This document shows, piece after piece, positions 6,200-6,291 of a stretch of DNA of 6,291 nucleotides. The notes below the pieces were generated by a model, which made no database searches, had not been told where the DNA came from, and saw only the letters and a program-made list of their open reading frames with translations. The position numbers were made by a program, and so were the translations under genes. The stretch is taken from the NCBI GenBank assembly GCA_025927935.1, contig JAICKM010000420.1, positions 1 through 6,291 of the forward strand, written 5' to 3'. The DNA comes from Chloroflexia bacterium. Its GTDB lineage: Bacteria; Chloroflexota; Chloroflexia; QHBQ01; JADMIH01. How positions within the stretch are numbered: the first letter of the stretch is position 1; each line of letters starts with the position of its first letter.

Positions 6200-6291
6200 A
6201 TGCCCACCGTGCCATCCCCGCCCGCCCTTGCCGCGCTCACCGACGATTGGGTGTTCGGCTGGGATCCGACCCCTGGTATTGTCTCGGTATG
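6200..6291 (+). CDS. 5' end of an unidentified gene (runs off the right edge)
   Basis: Thirty codons are visible, reading MPTVPSPPALAALTDDWVFG and then WDPTPGIVSV. The ATG has AGGAG at 6191-6195 with 4 nt spacing, and a plausible promoter lies upstream, so a real gene start is likely. There is no signal peptide. The WVFGWDPTPGIVSV stretch reminds me of the N-terminus of bacterial family-B DNA polymerase-like proteins, where the first strand of the exonuclease fold follows, but this rests on memory and too few residues to decide. Its promoter and the palindrome-rich gap suggest it is independent of the amylase gene. Confidence 0.6.
   Translation, partial: MPTVPSPPALAALTDDWVFGWDPTPGIVSV

Overview
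The window is high-GC bacterial DNA. It holds three complete genes for carbohydrate-active or redox enzymes and the 5' ends of two more genes, one at each edge. All five coding segments share the same GC-rich codon use, so nothing points to a recently transferred insert. I see no RNA gene, insertion sequence, CRISPR array or phage element. The host cannot be named from this sequence. A free-living saprophyte of a high-GC lineage fits; Chloroflexota is my weak preference and Actinobacteria the alternative.

Layout. On the minus strand, running off the left edge, is the N-terminal part of a GH53 arabinogalactan endo-beta-1,4-galactanase, which starts at a GTG at position 703. A 376-bp divergent intergenic region (704-1079) follows and contains several perfect inverted repeats. 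On the plus strand come a complete GH42 beta-galactosidase (1080-3125) and, after only 20 bp, an aldo/keto reductase (3146-4117). A 278-bp gap with a GC-rich hairpin, an AT-rich possible -10 element and a 13-bp palindrome leads to a complete lipoprotein alpha-amylase of the GH13 family (4396-5919). The last intergenic stretch (5920-6199) is crowded with palindromes and has a plausible extended -10 promoter. It precedes the first 30 codons of an unidentified gene starting at 6200.

How the genes fit together. The GH53 enzyme cuts inside beta-1,4-galactan and the GH42 enzyme removes terminal galactose from the resulting galacto-oligosaccharides. Their divergent arrangement around one regulatory region suggests a small galactan-use locus. 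The reductase is probably co-transcribed with the GH42 gene, but its substrate is unknown. The alpha-amylase acts on starch or glycogen outside the membrane and looks like a separate transcription unit. No sugar transporter or transcription factor lies inside the window.

I did not find a convincing previously undescribed system. The points most worth following are the nested inverted repeats in front of the GH42 gene, the apparent lack of a signal peptide on the GH53 enzyme, and the animal-like alpha-amylase that has lost one chloride ligand.
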